Shown piece by piece: positions 22,841-33,353 of a stretch of DNA of 64,000 nucleotides. Below the pieces are notes generated by a model, which saw nothing but the letters and a program-made list of their open reading frames with translations, was not told where the DNA came from and searched no databases. A program made the translations under genes and the position numbers. Origin of the DNA: Calonectria ilicicola. Lineage: Eukaryota > Ascomycota > Sordariomycetes > Hypocreales > Nectriaceae. The stretch lies in contig CP085831.1 in the NCBI GenBank assembly GCA_020809705.1, forward strand, positions 4,526,001 through 4,590,000, given 5' to 3'. The stretch's first letter is position 1. Each line of letters begins with the position of its first letter.

Positions 22841-24808
22841 GAACTAGAATGGCAAACTGGAGATAAGGCATTATTACAACGATTGTTTGGGCAGTATGGG
22901 TTTGCTTTTGCCGTAGTTGTTGACATGACATGGAGGGAACACCGCATCTGATACTATTGGGATCAAACGAGTGAATATGTTATCTTTAGTGCCTCAGAAG
23001 AATGATTCATCTCTGTTATTTGACTGCCACCCACTCTTCTTTAGATGCTGTTTGAACCTTTCTAGGAGATGTACACTTGGGTGGCCGAAGATGTGTGATG
23101 GTCTCTACTATCAGATGCTACAGAGGGACACGGACAACACGATATAGGATTCTTTCAGAAAAGGGAAATTGTAACTTTTCGGTTCTTGTGCCAAGATACA
23201 ACCCATCATCGATACAGATACGGTGGCCTTGGTACATCGCACCGATATAATCGACTAGTTTACCCTCCACACCTTTTAAACGCAAGCCCCGCCCCTCTGT
23301 GGTGTATAGTCAACCGGTGATGTTTAAAAAGAAGGCAGCCGGCGTCTGTCGATTGGTATTGGTCTAGAGTTGGCCGGTCTCAGGATCGTCTCACGAGGCG
23401 CTATAGGTGGTGACGAAGGGCTCAATAGTAAGGACAGGTGAGGTGAAGCGCCGGGATCACAATATGATCATTGGTAGCAGTAGAGATAGGACCTAAACAG
23501 GGCTCTTTTATTTTAGTGGTTAGCTTCGTCGCCCCAACTGAACAGTTTTCTTTGTCGCGTGCGTTCTGGCAGTACTCGTGGAGGATATCTCTGACGGATA
23601 CAAACCTCTGTAGCTTGCACAAGGTTGTTCACGCAATCTTGACGATTGGTATCTGTCCTTGAGAGTTAGTTCTTTCTGCTTCTATTCATGGTTTGGAAGC
23701 TCACTCAAACTGCACGAGATATGTGCGCGAAGTAGATTCAAGTGTCTCGTGAATGACCGTTCGCACCTGCTCTTTGCCAAGAGTTGGTCCTGTGGTTTCG
23801 CTATGTCTGCAATCAGTATTAGCGCAGTTTCTCGTTATCTTTCCACCGTACGTAAAGCATATAATCACCAACTAATTGTCAAGGGACGAGACCAATCACT
23901 TGTTCAACAATAATGCGATTCTCACTCGTTGTGCTGGTAGATCTGGTCAATATGGTTCCGTGTCCGATGTCGACACCTATCTTAATCCTGTTAAGATCAA
24001 TCATGCCGACCCAATGATAACGTCGTCGTCCCGTTAATTAATTGTTCGGTTGTTCTCGCCTTCCACCTGAAAGGTGACTGAAATGTAGTTACTAGCCTAA
24101 TCGAGCTAATGTCTTTTTCTTTGTCTTTTTGGAATATTTATTGGGGGTGTCAAGGACTATCGCCCACTCGGGCCCTTCTCCACAAACAGCCGAAACACGG
24201 GCAAAGGCCAGGCAGGGTTGGGTGCACTTCGCGCCTAAGTGAATATGACTCTTTGTTCGAATGGCCTACAAAAAACACTGGTTGTCTTGGGGTCACACGG
24301 GGCTCAGTACAAGACTGCTCTGATCCACTGTCGCGAGTCGGACCCACCGGCGAATTTGTGATGCACAAGCCCGTACAGTTGTTGAAGATATCCCAAGTCG
24401 AATCACAAATTTTCAAATACGTGCTTCAGACTTTACTAATTAGGAATAGCGATTTTTACAAGCCAATATTTATCCTTACAAATCTCTTTGAAACTAACCC
24501 GACTTGCCAATACTTCGGAAGTAGAGTGCATGAAATCCCCTTTTCCGGAAAAGCTTACTGGCCATGTTTGTTCTTTCAGTGAATCACTGTGTATTCTTTT
24601 ACATTAATGCAAAAAATGTTCGACCATAGGCTGTGTATGGAAACGGGAGAGTAGTAGTCCCGAGTAATATAATGCAGTCAGCTTGCCTCGAACGCCCTGC
24701 GCCCTGACAAGCAAATGCAAGCCATCCCCAGATGACAACACGCACCACGCTTCTTCTCCAACTTCTATTTAAATATCATCCAATACAGGTCTATCATCAA
24801 TATTCAAG
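22841..24808. other. intergenic, no gene supported
   Basis: Nearly 2 kb between the two paralogues. Open frames (23422-23913, 24109-24582) show no motifs or homology to the flanking pair. Confidence 0.45.
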
Positions 24809-26104
24809 ATGAGCGCATCTCTATCGCGTTCAGCCATTACTTCTATGCCCGGCTCTAGCATCTCTCCGTTCAAGATGCTGATGCGAAAGTTGTTACCTGA
24901 TCGGCTTACTAAAAAACTGTCTTCAATCACCAATCGCCAGAAGAAACCCGATACCACCTCTCAGCAAGAATATAACAAGATAATCGATGAAGTTATTTGC
25001 GATCTCATGGAAGAATACGAAGCCAAATCTATCAATGGCGTCGAAGAACAATGCGAATGGGACCAGTATGTTCGGGACAGGTTGGGATCGCCAGACCTAT
25101 TCAAAAAGTGGTCAGCTGAGATCCAGAAAGAAAAGTGGAAAAATTTCTATGGCCCTCCTATGTCTTTGCCAGCCCTTGTTGAAAGCCTCAAGAGTTCAAT
25201 CTTTGACGCTGACTGGGGCACCTACAATGCTGCCTGGAAAGCCTTCAACAAAAACATTCAAAATTCGGCCCGGGGTAATGCAGCCGACATGATCCCATTA
25301 GGTGCTCATGGCGACTTCGAAGTTGCTCTTTGTGTCGACCCACAAGCTTTACATGCTCAGGAATACGATAAACTCGCCGCTGATAAGCATGAAATCTTTT
25401 CGATCAATTTAAGGGACATGGTCGGGCTGGAATATATCGACACTGCGGGCGTTACGAATCACAAAGTTGTTACGCAGTTAGGTAAGTAATATCCCATAGC
25501 TCTGGTTTGAAACCTGACTTATTTGATGCTAGGAAAAGTTTTGTGCACAAAGAATTCAACCTTGCCTCCCAGAAATAGAATTTGGAACGATACTGGATAT
25601 GTATTAGGACTACAAATTGACGATGGAAAAGCGACCGACTTTCTTTTTATTTACGACTTCACCACGGAGAACCCCGACGGTAGCCTTGCCACCATCCCTA
25701 CTCATCCTAACTTTGAGGCCCCTTCGCTTTGCAACCACGGAGCTAGATTTACAGTGGCAAAAGAGTGCTCACAGGGATTGGACCTTTTAAAGGAGAGTTT
25801 TATAGGGCCCTCTACAGAGAAAGACAGCAGAGTGGAAATAAAGCTTGAGGTCATATCTGTTGCGCCTCTTGAAGTTGTGGACACAGGAGCACGAGAAACC
25901 CCAAGCAGACAGTATATTTTGCACATCGCACTCTTTCCTGACTCTTATTCCGATGAAGACTCGGATTCGAAAGCAGAGTCGGAGACAGACCGGGGAGCAG
26001 TCAGATCAGGAATTAAAGAACGCAAGAAGGCATTGAAGCGCAAGAAAACCAGCGTATTCATTAGGAAGAAGAAAGTAGCCGTCACTAGGGGTTACAGGAA
26101 ATAA
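24809..26104 (+). CDS. unrecognised protein, paralogue 2 of 2
   Basis: Exons 24809-25481 and 25533-26104, 414 residues. Diverged paralogue of the gene at 21761-22840 with the same intron position (after QLG) and the same conserved blocks, including EYEAKSI and FEAPSLCNHGARFTVAKE. It differs by a Ser/Lys-rich N-terminus and by a C-terminal extension of about 60 residues that ends in a strongly basic run (KERKKALKRKK, then IRKKK). This could act as a nuclear localisation or nucleic-acid contact segment. A TATTTAAAT element lies about 35 bp upstream. Function unknown. Confidence 0.72.
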
Positions 26105-26504
26105 AATATGACGGAATGTTGTGGAACAAGAATTCAAATTGAATATAAGATTTTGTATTAGTAGATATCAAATAATTTACTTCAGTGCGATGTAAAAGTC
26201 TTTGCAAGCCTTGAGCTAAAATTTCCATCTTGTATATTGGGCGGTAGTTGAGACTTTGGCTCCGCGAGAAAAAGCGTTTGTCCAAAAAACTCAAATGTAG
26301 ACCCCATTCAGAGGTGTCTTTTTGGTTGTTCTTGCTGTGAGAGAGCATCCCCAACCATCTCTCAAATAAGTTATCCGCCGTCTAACAATGTGGTGGAAGG
26401 ACCACCGGCAGTCTCAAATGGCTATATAGATAAACGCTTTGTAGATCGTGTTCATGCTGTTTCCACCTTCATCTTCTTTATACTACCCCCCAGCCTTTCT
26501 TTTT

Positions 26505-27287
26505 CTATTGACTACCATGATACGGCCGCCATTGTCTTTGTTGCTCAAATTCTTGATCCGCGCCTGAAACGACTTCAGAGGCCACCTCGGTCGTGCTAGA
26601 AACAGGGATACGGCCAGAGGGAGCCTTGTTCATCCAAACAGCGCAAGTCTCAGATTCTTCGGACCTTAGTGCACCGATGCTGCGTGAACGCAATGGATGT
26701 TGAGTCACCTTAGGACAACCATCATCCCCGACCATAGCAGAGTAGCCCCACGAGACACCCCCAAGCCATCGATCGTTGTCCTCGTCGTAAGCATACGTCG
26801 TAAAGGTGGCATTGATCCTGCCTCCACCTTTTACTAGCCCACGGCAGGGTTCTCTGACTGTGTCAATGATATATGCGGGCTTTGCAAGATTTGGCTTGAT
26901 AGAATCGTCAGAATTAAATACCCTCCCTCGTCTTGCCATTTCCTTTCCAAGGAGCTTTGATTGAACATTTCTTGCGGCACCAGTGATTGTCATTGGTTTA
27001 TCCCTAGTCTCCCATCCAAAATACGGGAGCAGGTTGACTTTCCCACGATCTAGGGCCCAACCCTTCTGCGTGAATTCACCATCCTTCATAATGGGGTTCT
27101 TGAACTGCACGAGCCAGATATTCTTCGTGCGCAAGAGATTCTCGTTTGGGTAGAATGACAATTTAATGTCTACTCCGCTACTAATTGTATAGTTCTCCTC
27201 ATCTGGCAATGGCTCGTCCGACGATTGGTATGATACATAGTGCTCGGCAACCCATTTCCCGGTGGGCATTTCGACAGTGGTAGCCAT
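26505..27287 (-). CDS. unrecognised intronless protein
   Basis: Single open frame of 260 residues starting MATTVEMPTGKWVAEHYVSY. No signal peptide, no transmembrane segment. Noticeable stretches are NIWLVQFKNPI, GWALDRGKVNLLPYFGWE, PAYIIDTVREPCRG and DRWLGGVSWGYS. The order of a ligand-like GW.LDR block, a short acidic linker, an A.I.D.. block and a W.G.+WG+ block suggests a compact beta-rich protein. The C-terminal 50 residues are low complexity. Composition and codon use look coding. I cannot assign a function. Confidence 0.55.
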   Translation of the reverse strand: MATTVEMPTGKWVAEHYVSYQSSDEPLPDEENYTISSGVDIKLSFYPNENLLRTKNIWLVQFKNPIMKDGEFTQKGWALDRGKVNLLPYFGWETRDKPMTITGAARNVQSKLLGKEMARRGRVFNSDDSIKPNLAKPAYIIDTVREPCRGLVKGGGRINATFTTYAYDEDNDRWLGGVSWGYSAMVGDDGCPKVTQHPLRSRSIGALRSEESETCAVWMNKAPSGRIPVSSTTEVASEVVSGADQEFEQQRQWRPYHGSQ

Positions 27288-27922
27288 GATTTCCTGATAA
27301 ATTTCGTATATTTCTTTGTTGCTCTAACTTTAGAGGTATCCAACTTGTGGAACGGAAAGAATTGCGGTGGCGTGCAATATTTCGCGGAAGACAAACGTAT
27401 TGTCAATTTGATGACACTCACTTAGTTCTTGACTGGGTCAAGTCAAGGAAGAAAGTACGTTCAACAGTCATGACCTGGCTATTGGTATGGCCCTTGCGCG
27501 AATTAATTTCCTGATGCTGACGTGGCAAGGCAACCGCACTAAAAACGGCACATTGGATTAGTTGCCTTGGCGGACGAGGTTGTGGGTTGCAAATCTGATT
27601 CCTCTCGCTCGTCACTCAACAAAAATCCAAATTTATGTTGTGGGAATGAATGAATGAGCAATCTTTTCGTTCGGCATCATGAAAGGCTCTCTGCAAGCCA
27701 TAAACTAAGACTTTCGTTTTAAGCCGGGGTGGCAATTCAAATTCTGAATCACCCACGTGTGTTGATGAACTCATAAAGAACAACTTAGACAATGGTTGGC
27801 TACAGTTTTGTGCTGCGCGACATACTTCGATCAAAAGCTTCAATGTGAATATAATTGACATTTTTATATCGTTCAGACTTTTCCTTTGATAGCATAGCGC
27901 AAGCTAAAAACATTTTCTTCCA
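27288..27922. other. intergenic, no gene supported
   Basis: Only short frames without motifs; promoter side of the 26.5-kb gene and 3' side of the membrane protein gene. Confidence 0.5.
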
Positions 27923-28992
27923 TCATTTATCCACTATATAGCAACGTGGCGGAAAACTCACGGGACCCTCAATACTTTGAGCAAAATCATTTCTATCACC
28001 ATATTTTTCTTCATTTGAAAGACTTATTTCCTTTTGTTGCTTATACTTTGCATCGCTATTTTCTTTCTCAGTTTGATTCTCATTCAAATCTGTCGCTACG
28101 TAGTCGTGCATGTAGCGGAAACCAAGGTGAAGATAAATGAGAACCGAAATATACTCCGTGAACAAGCACATGAGAGCATAAGCGCCTGCATGGCCCAAAA
28201 CTGGACTCCATTTGACCGTCGAGTTGCTGGCAATGAATTCATCAAGTAGCGCATAAGCAGAACGCATGATGAGTGAAAGTATGCTCATCAGGGTGAGGTC
28301 CACGTACTGCCAAACTGGGTCAGTTGTACTCGTATAGAGCTGAAATAGATACACTTACTATGAACCAGCGAGGAGCGATCCACTCTCCCCGGGTGTGTAG
28401 GTGAACCAATTCTGCCGATAACAATGCGACTACGGGAGCTATCACAAGGCTGCCAGCTCGAGCCAGAGAGTTTGATGTCGCTGTTTGTCCCGCAAAGCTG
28501 CTTGCAACTCCGCTAGTTATGAAAAGCGATGTCGCGATTGGAAAAAGCATCGGAGCGATCTTGAGGAAGGCATGGGCTCGTCGGTTCCTTTCTTGGCTTG
28601 CCTTCAAACTGCAAAAACCAATTGATATTTGATCATGCATGGAAAATATTTTACTTACATAATTCTAATAAGGCCTACTGTGCATACTAGTAAAGGAGTG
28701 AGGCCGATATTTAATAGAACAGTAGTAGCAATGACGAGATTGTTATTCGCCGGCTTAAACTCTTGGAGAATGGTCAAAATACCACCTGCGAGACGCACTT
28801 CAGCCGTCGCGTGAGTAACCACCTTGTCGAAGTACCAATCAGACACTTACGCAGCGAAAATAAAATGAGCGTGCACCATAGGAAGCGAGGGCTATATCTC
28901 CAGGTGTGGAGAGCAACGTAGATTGCGACGGGAAGAACAGGCGTGTATAAGACGACTTGCGATATTGCAACACATGTGCGGCGGCTCACCAT
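27923..28992 (-). CDS. multi-pass membrane protein, DUF7702-like
   Basis: Exons 28992-28851, 28785-28659, 28608-28359 and 28306-27923 give 300 residues with about seven hydrophobic helices. The order of segments (an N-terminal RTCVAISQVVLYTPVLPVA helix, a long gap, then NIGLTPLLVCTVGLIR, then a soluble loop, then further helices) resembles a large ascomycete family that I know as DUF7702, with its [NI]GL[ST]PLL...GL[IL]R signature. All four exons have GT..AG borders and keep phase; introns are 50-65 nt. The final 60 residues are hydrophilic and probably cytoplasmic. Function is unknown for the family. Confidence 0.72.
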
Positions 28993-29149
28993 ACTTGCCT
29001 TCGATCATGGGTAAGGCGGGAGGGTCAAACTGGGACAAAATTCCAACATAAATATGTGTAGACTGCGCGACTAAGGCCACGGGATCGCTCGAGTTTTATA
29101 TATTATAGCTCCAACAAGACCGATGTTTCATACCATAGATCTGGAGCAT

Positions 29150-29497
29150 TCATCCCGCATGGTTTTTGAAGCTCGTCTTGAGTGCCGCAAGAGGAGTAGC
29201 TCCGCCCTTGGCGCATCGGTTCTCCCGCATTAGCGGCCGTGACGACGCGCCTTGAAATGGATCTTCAGGGTCGTAATTCTCCTTCAGTATGCAGCAGGAT
29301 TAGTTTCACAATTTAAGATTTACGCACTCGACGTGATTGGCAATGGCCATCTCGGATGTTCCGTCTGAAAGTTGCGGCATGTCCCACTTTTCACAAAGGC
29401 TGTTAAGAAGTTGACTCGGAGCAGATCCATACACCGTACAGCACACAAATATCCTCGCCTTCCCCATGCACCACGAGTAAATAAAGTAAAGAATCAT
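29150..29497 (-). pseudogene. possible coding fragment, unassigned
   Basis: A short frame ending MPQLSDGTSEMAIANHVE can be joined across a 42-nt gap (GTAAAT..ACTAATC..AAG) to a frame reading ENYDPEDPFQGASSRPLM and onward to a stop near 29150. The residue choice looks like protein, and the end vaguely recalls the SRPLC-type terminus of fungal tannase/feruloyl esterases. No 5' part of such a gene is present, so at best this is a relic. Confidence 0.2.
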
Positions 29498-30125
29498 CAG
29501 ACATGCACAATCAACTTGTATTTTTTTTCAAGGCAATTGAAGTAGTCCGCTTCACCTTTTTGCATCCACGGCGTTTTCCCATTTCAATTCCATCAGTGTT
29601 TGGCATGTTTTTTAATCATCCGCGGGGTTCAAAGTTTCCCATATTGAGTTTTGGTGGCCAATTGACTTTTGCGAGTAATAAAAAATAATTCGCCATCAAA
29701 CATTCTCCGTATTTGAGCCCCGAAATATATTCACACAAGAGGCATTTGTGCCACTATGCTAATTCTGGGATAGATATGACGCGCAACACGTGGTTAGGTG
29801 AGGGCATGGTTAAAAGGAGCTTCACACCCATGTATGCAGTCTCCCTGGCTGTTGTAACTTTCTGAACTATAGTTTCCTCCGAGGTCTCCAGCTCACCACC
29901 TATCTCCTACGAGATCACCGCGATGCAACAAAATAAACATTTCGAACATGGTTTATGAACTACGTTCAAGGGGTACAGTGATGTTTAAATTTTCCCAATC
30001 AAAATAATCACAATAATCGCGCACCTAACCTGGTGAAGAAGTGCCCCAGGCAGAATTCCCATCGTGGTTGAAAGAAGTTTTTCGGCGTCCAATTTGCGCA
30101 CTAAATTATGCAGAGCTTTTCTTTA
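29498..30125. other. intergenic, no gene supported
   Basis: Nothing recognisable; downstream region of the wall-protein gene on the minus strand. Confidence 0.5.
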
Positions 30126-31190
30126 TCAAGGTGTATTTGTGTCACTCAATTCCATACTGACATCATCAAAGCAATACGTGCCAAAGCCCGTTGGATCGGC
30201 TCTCAACCAAACCGCCGGAGAATCTTCTAGCTGCGCCTGTGTAAATTTAAACCGAGATTGTATTGGCCACCAAGTATTAAGTGGCGTTCGAGTGCCCTCG
30301 ACTGTTGTAACTAGTTCCGTCGAGACCAGACTGTGGATCGATTCACAAATGATTTCAATCTGATTAGTCCCGAAATCTCCAGCGCTATCACCCGTCGACT
30401 GTTTAGCAGTATCAAAGCGCGCAAATGCTGAAAACGTGTACCACACATCAGGCATCATGAATGAACCTGGGAGAAGTTGTATGATCTGATTGGTTGACTG
30501 CTCGTCCTGGTTGTATGTTTTGACCATACAGCCCGACTTGGATCCTGAGTGTGGGTTAGTGGTAGAGATAACCACACTTAAACCACCATCTCCATCATAG
30601 TCCCAACTAGCTAGATCATCTTCAAAGCCAGGGTTAGTGATGGATGGGCCTGGTACAAGAGAGCTGGTACTTGATGATTCTATTGTAGTAGACGATGATG
30701 GTGCAAATGAGGACGTGGCAGAAAGTGATGTTGTTGAAGAGGATGGTGACGGTGATGACGATGATGATGATGATGATGATATGGAGAGCGTAGTGGAGAA
30801 TGTCGGAGTAGATGTTGCGGAAGACGCTGTTAATGTTGCAGAGAATGTTGTAGACGAGGTTGTAGACGGGGTTGTAGATGTGGTTGTAGATGAGGTTGAG
30901 GTTGCAGAGGATGTTGTGGAAGACGACGTTGTAAAGGGCCCTATTAAGGGGGTTGTTGCCAAAGTCGATTCAAGGGAGGATGAAGTCGTAGAGGGAAACG
31001 ACATCAATGAAGTGGCGAATGAAATGTTGTCGATCAATGAAATTGAAGAGGGCAATGTGTTGCTCGGTGTAGTTTCTATTGTTGATGAAAGAGGCCGTGG
31101 TTGCTTGAGCACGCAAGGGGCGTGGGCTCTCGCATTACCAATGCAAGCATGAGAGAGAACAGCAACAATTGAGATTAACAGCCTCATCAT
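30126..31190 (-). CDS. secreted mucin-like protein with C-terminal CBM4/9-like domain
   Basis: About 354 residues, intronless. Residues 1-22 (MMRLLISIVAVLSHACIGNA) are a signal peptide. I start there rather than at 31241, which would put 17 residues before it. Residues about 35-185 are an almost pure Ser/Thr/Pro tract (a mucin-like O-glycosylated stalk), partly encoded by a GAT/ATC trinucleotide run at 30755-30782. The remaining 170 residues form a folded domain beginning ITNPGFEDDLASWDYDG with later SGSKSGCM, WYTFSAFARF and GTYCFDDV segments, the pattern of a galactose-binding-like or CBM4/9 jelly roll. Expected location is the cell wall or extracellular space. No GPI signal is visible at the C-terminus. 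Confidence 0.78.
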   Translation of the reverse strand: MMRLLISIVAVLSHACIGNARAHAPCVLKQPRPLSSTIETTPSNTLPSSISLIDNISFATSLMSFPSTTSSSLESTLATTPLIGPFTTSSSTTSSATSTSSTTTSTTPSTTSSTTFSATLTASSATSTPTFSTTLSISSSSSSSSSPSPSSSTTSLSATSSFAPSSSTTIESSSTSSLVPGPSITNPGFEDDLASWDYDGDGGLSVVISTTNPHSGSKSGCMVKTYNQDEQSTNQIIQLLPGSFMMPDVWYTFSAFARFDTAKQSTGDSAGDFGTNQIEIICESIHSLVSTELVTTVEGTRTPLNTWWPIQSRFKFTQAQLEDSPAVWLRADPTGFGTYCFDDVSMELSDTNTP

Positions 31191-32339
31191 AGAAGTTGAC
31201 AGGAAGCTAATAGAATATGGATAGAACAGTGGAAATCTCATCCACGTGTCCCTACAGTCGAGGGAGGGCTTTTGTAGAACAACGTGGGAGGAATCCTCGA
31301 TTGATTACGAGCGTTCCATAGTGTTGGGTAGCCTCATCCCTTGAAAGCGTGGACGCTGCTAGTCTGTCCGGCGCTGACCGGGCTACGCCACACACTTAAC
31401 ACACAATGGCTTGGCGATAAAAAAAATAAATCACGGCATACGAGGGGACTGGGAAAATGCCCTATTAAACTGCCATGTGTGACATTAACGTGCCCTTTTG
31501 CGCCTCAAGTTTCGAGAACCACGCACATCAAGCGCGAAATTCTCCAAGGCTTCTTTCTTGTTCCACCCTCAACTCAATTTAAAATCGTGATAAATTTTTT
31601 ATGTGGGTCATATCTTCACTATTGACGTGCGAGCTCCCTAATGTGAGACCCACCATGCTAAATTCAGGGGTAACCAAAGCCCTGTACCGACTTCCATTGA
31701 TCCTGCAGGATGGGTTTGTCCCATCAGGTTCCCGCGACCGCATCCGAGTCAATCACAGAAGCCACTCTTCGCAATCATCTATATTTTCATAGGTTTAATT
31801 TGACGAGCGAAGGCGTGATGTACTACGTCGGGGATCGAACCCTTGACTTGAGAAGGTTAGCCGAAAGATTAGTTAGTCCGCTGCAACGCGGTCTAAGTGA
31901 TAAAGAGCCGAAGGGCTCAACATCAAATATGCTTCTTCAATATAATGCTTCTGGCCTTATTTGAGGTCTTTACTTTAGGAATTGTTTGATCTGACAGTCT
32001 TGATCATATGTATAATATTTTTTCAACCCAAGTGACTACAGAAATATTGATTGACTGTGCTCTGTCTGGCTGCCTGTTCTGTCATAACCCACCCGCAGTT
32101 GCGATTAACAACTAGCTCCCCAATCCTCTATGGGATTAGTGGGTGCCTTACATCGTGTAGAATCCCACCCTATTTCATTATGTAGATTAAGAGGTATTCT
32201 GGCATGTTTTAGTTCAAGATGGCTTCAAACATGATGTTTGTCATGACTTACCCTAGAGCGACACGTAAAATTTAGATCGGCGGCTCTCACTGACCACTCA
32301 ATGAACCGAGACATAGAATCCTAGGTTTCTCCGCTAGCA
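31191..32339. other. intergenic; contains a tRNA-like fragment
   Basis: No protein gene seen. On the minus strand near 31838-31860 a perfect B-box-like GGGTTCGATCCC occurs, but no acceptor stem or anticodon arm can be built around it. Confidence 0.45.
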
Positions 32340-32892
32340 ATGGTGCACCAACGGCGCAAACATGCCATTTTTAAAATGTTGCTTGATGCGGGCGCTAACG
32401 TATATACAAAGGGCGGGTATTTTAAGACATCTCTTTAAGCTGCTGCCCATCGAGGCTCCGAAGAGAGTGTTCAGAGACTGATTGACATGAGTGCCGACAT
32501 CAATGCCCATGGCGGTCATTTTGGCACGGCGCCAGGCATCAATTAACGGTGGACACGAATGGGTCGCTCTGATATTAGTGGATGTAGGGGTAGACGTGAA
32601 TACCCAAGGCGGCGAGTTTGGAAACGCACTCCAAGCAGCTGCACATGCAGAAGTGGAAGACTTAGTTCGCATCCTTCTTGATAAGGTCACCGAGGCTAAT
32701 GCACAGGGTGGGCGATATGGCAACGCGCTTCAGGCTGCAGCGGTAAAGGGGTGTGGAGATGGTCAATTGCTTTTGAGTTGTGGGGCCCAAGTGAATGCAG
32801 CGGGTGGAGAGTACCTTATACGCCGTGTTCTTAGGGGCTGGCTAAATATCCCGAGGATATTTGGCATGCAGAAGATGCAAATACAACTATGA
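32340..32892 (+). pseudogene. decayed ankyrin-repeat gene fragment
   Basis: Translation gives four to five ankyrin repeats of the fungal NACHT/ankyrin type, with the recurring GG.[FY]GNALQAA and LL..GA.VN patterns. The frame opened at 32340 meets a TAA at 32436-32438 exactly where the repeat expects Gln (LQAAAHRG-type position). It then continues until about 32535, where a frameshift moves the repeats into the frame that runs to 32892. No nucleotide-binding domain is present upstream. This is a truncated relic of a self/non-self-recognition-type gene. Confidence 0.7.
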
Positions 32893-33353
32893 ACGAAACT
32901 TGCATTTGTTACTTTAAATTACCCATATCCGTAGTTTGTACTATCTATTGTCTTTAATCGTAGCGACAGCTGTAGGCTGTTATAAATTGGGTCTAAAAAC
33001 AGGCCAACACAAGAAGGCGAAGCCCATCTCACTGGTCCGTTGGTTTGGACAAAATTCACATACATTTAGAGGAGCCACGTTGCGTCACGTGTCGCCATAC
33101 TTACCCCTCATTTTCTAGCTGTCAAGATGCTCGTCTCACGGAACTTTTTTAGGGAGTACAATGGTGCATTCTTTGACACATATTAAAATGTTGACAAGAT
33201 GGGCAAAGCAAGGCCTTGAGCGGACCCATGCACGTAAGTTTCGGCTCTAATACGAAATAAAAAGCGGCCAAATGCAATCTCCTACCGAGAAAATGCACCA
33301 GAATTCTCTCTAATAGCTATTTACTACCAGGCCATACGTTTCGACAATTTGCG
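32893..33353. other. intergenic, no gene supported
   Basis: Nothing recognisable between the ankyrin relic and the helicase. Confidence 0.5.

Noticed and set aside
30637..31152. 171-codon acidic open frame on the plus strand
   Set aside because: It is the antisense shadow of the Ser/Thr-rich tract of the mucin-like gene. The Asp/Glu/Val repeat composition follows from the complementary codons.
31838..31930. tRNA-like sequence with a B-box
   Set aside because: GGGTTCGATCCC on the minus strand is convincing as a T-arm, but no acceptor stem, D-arm or anticodon arm can be paired.
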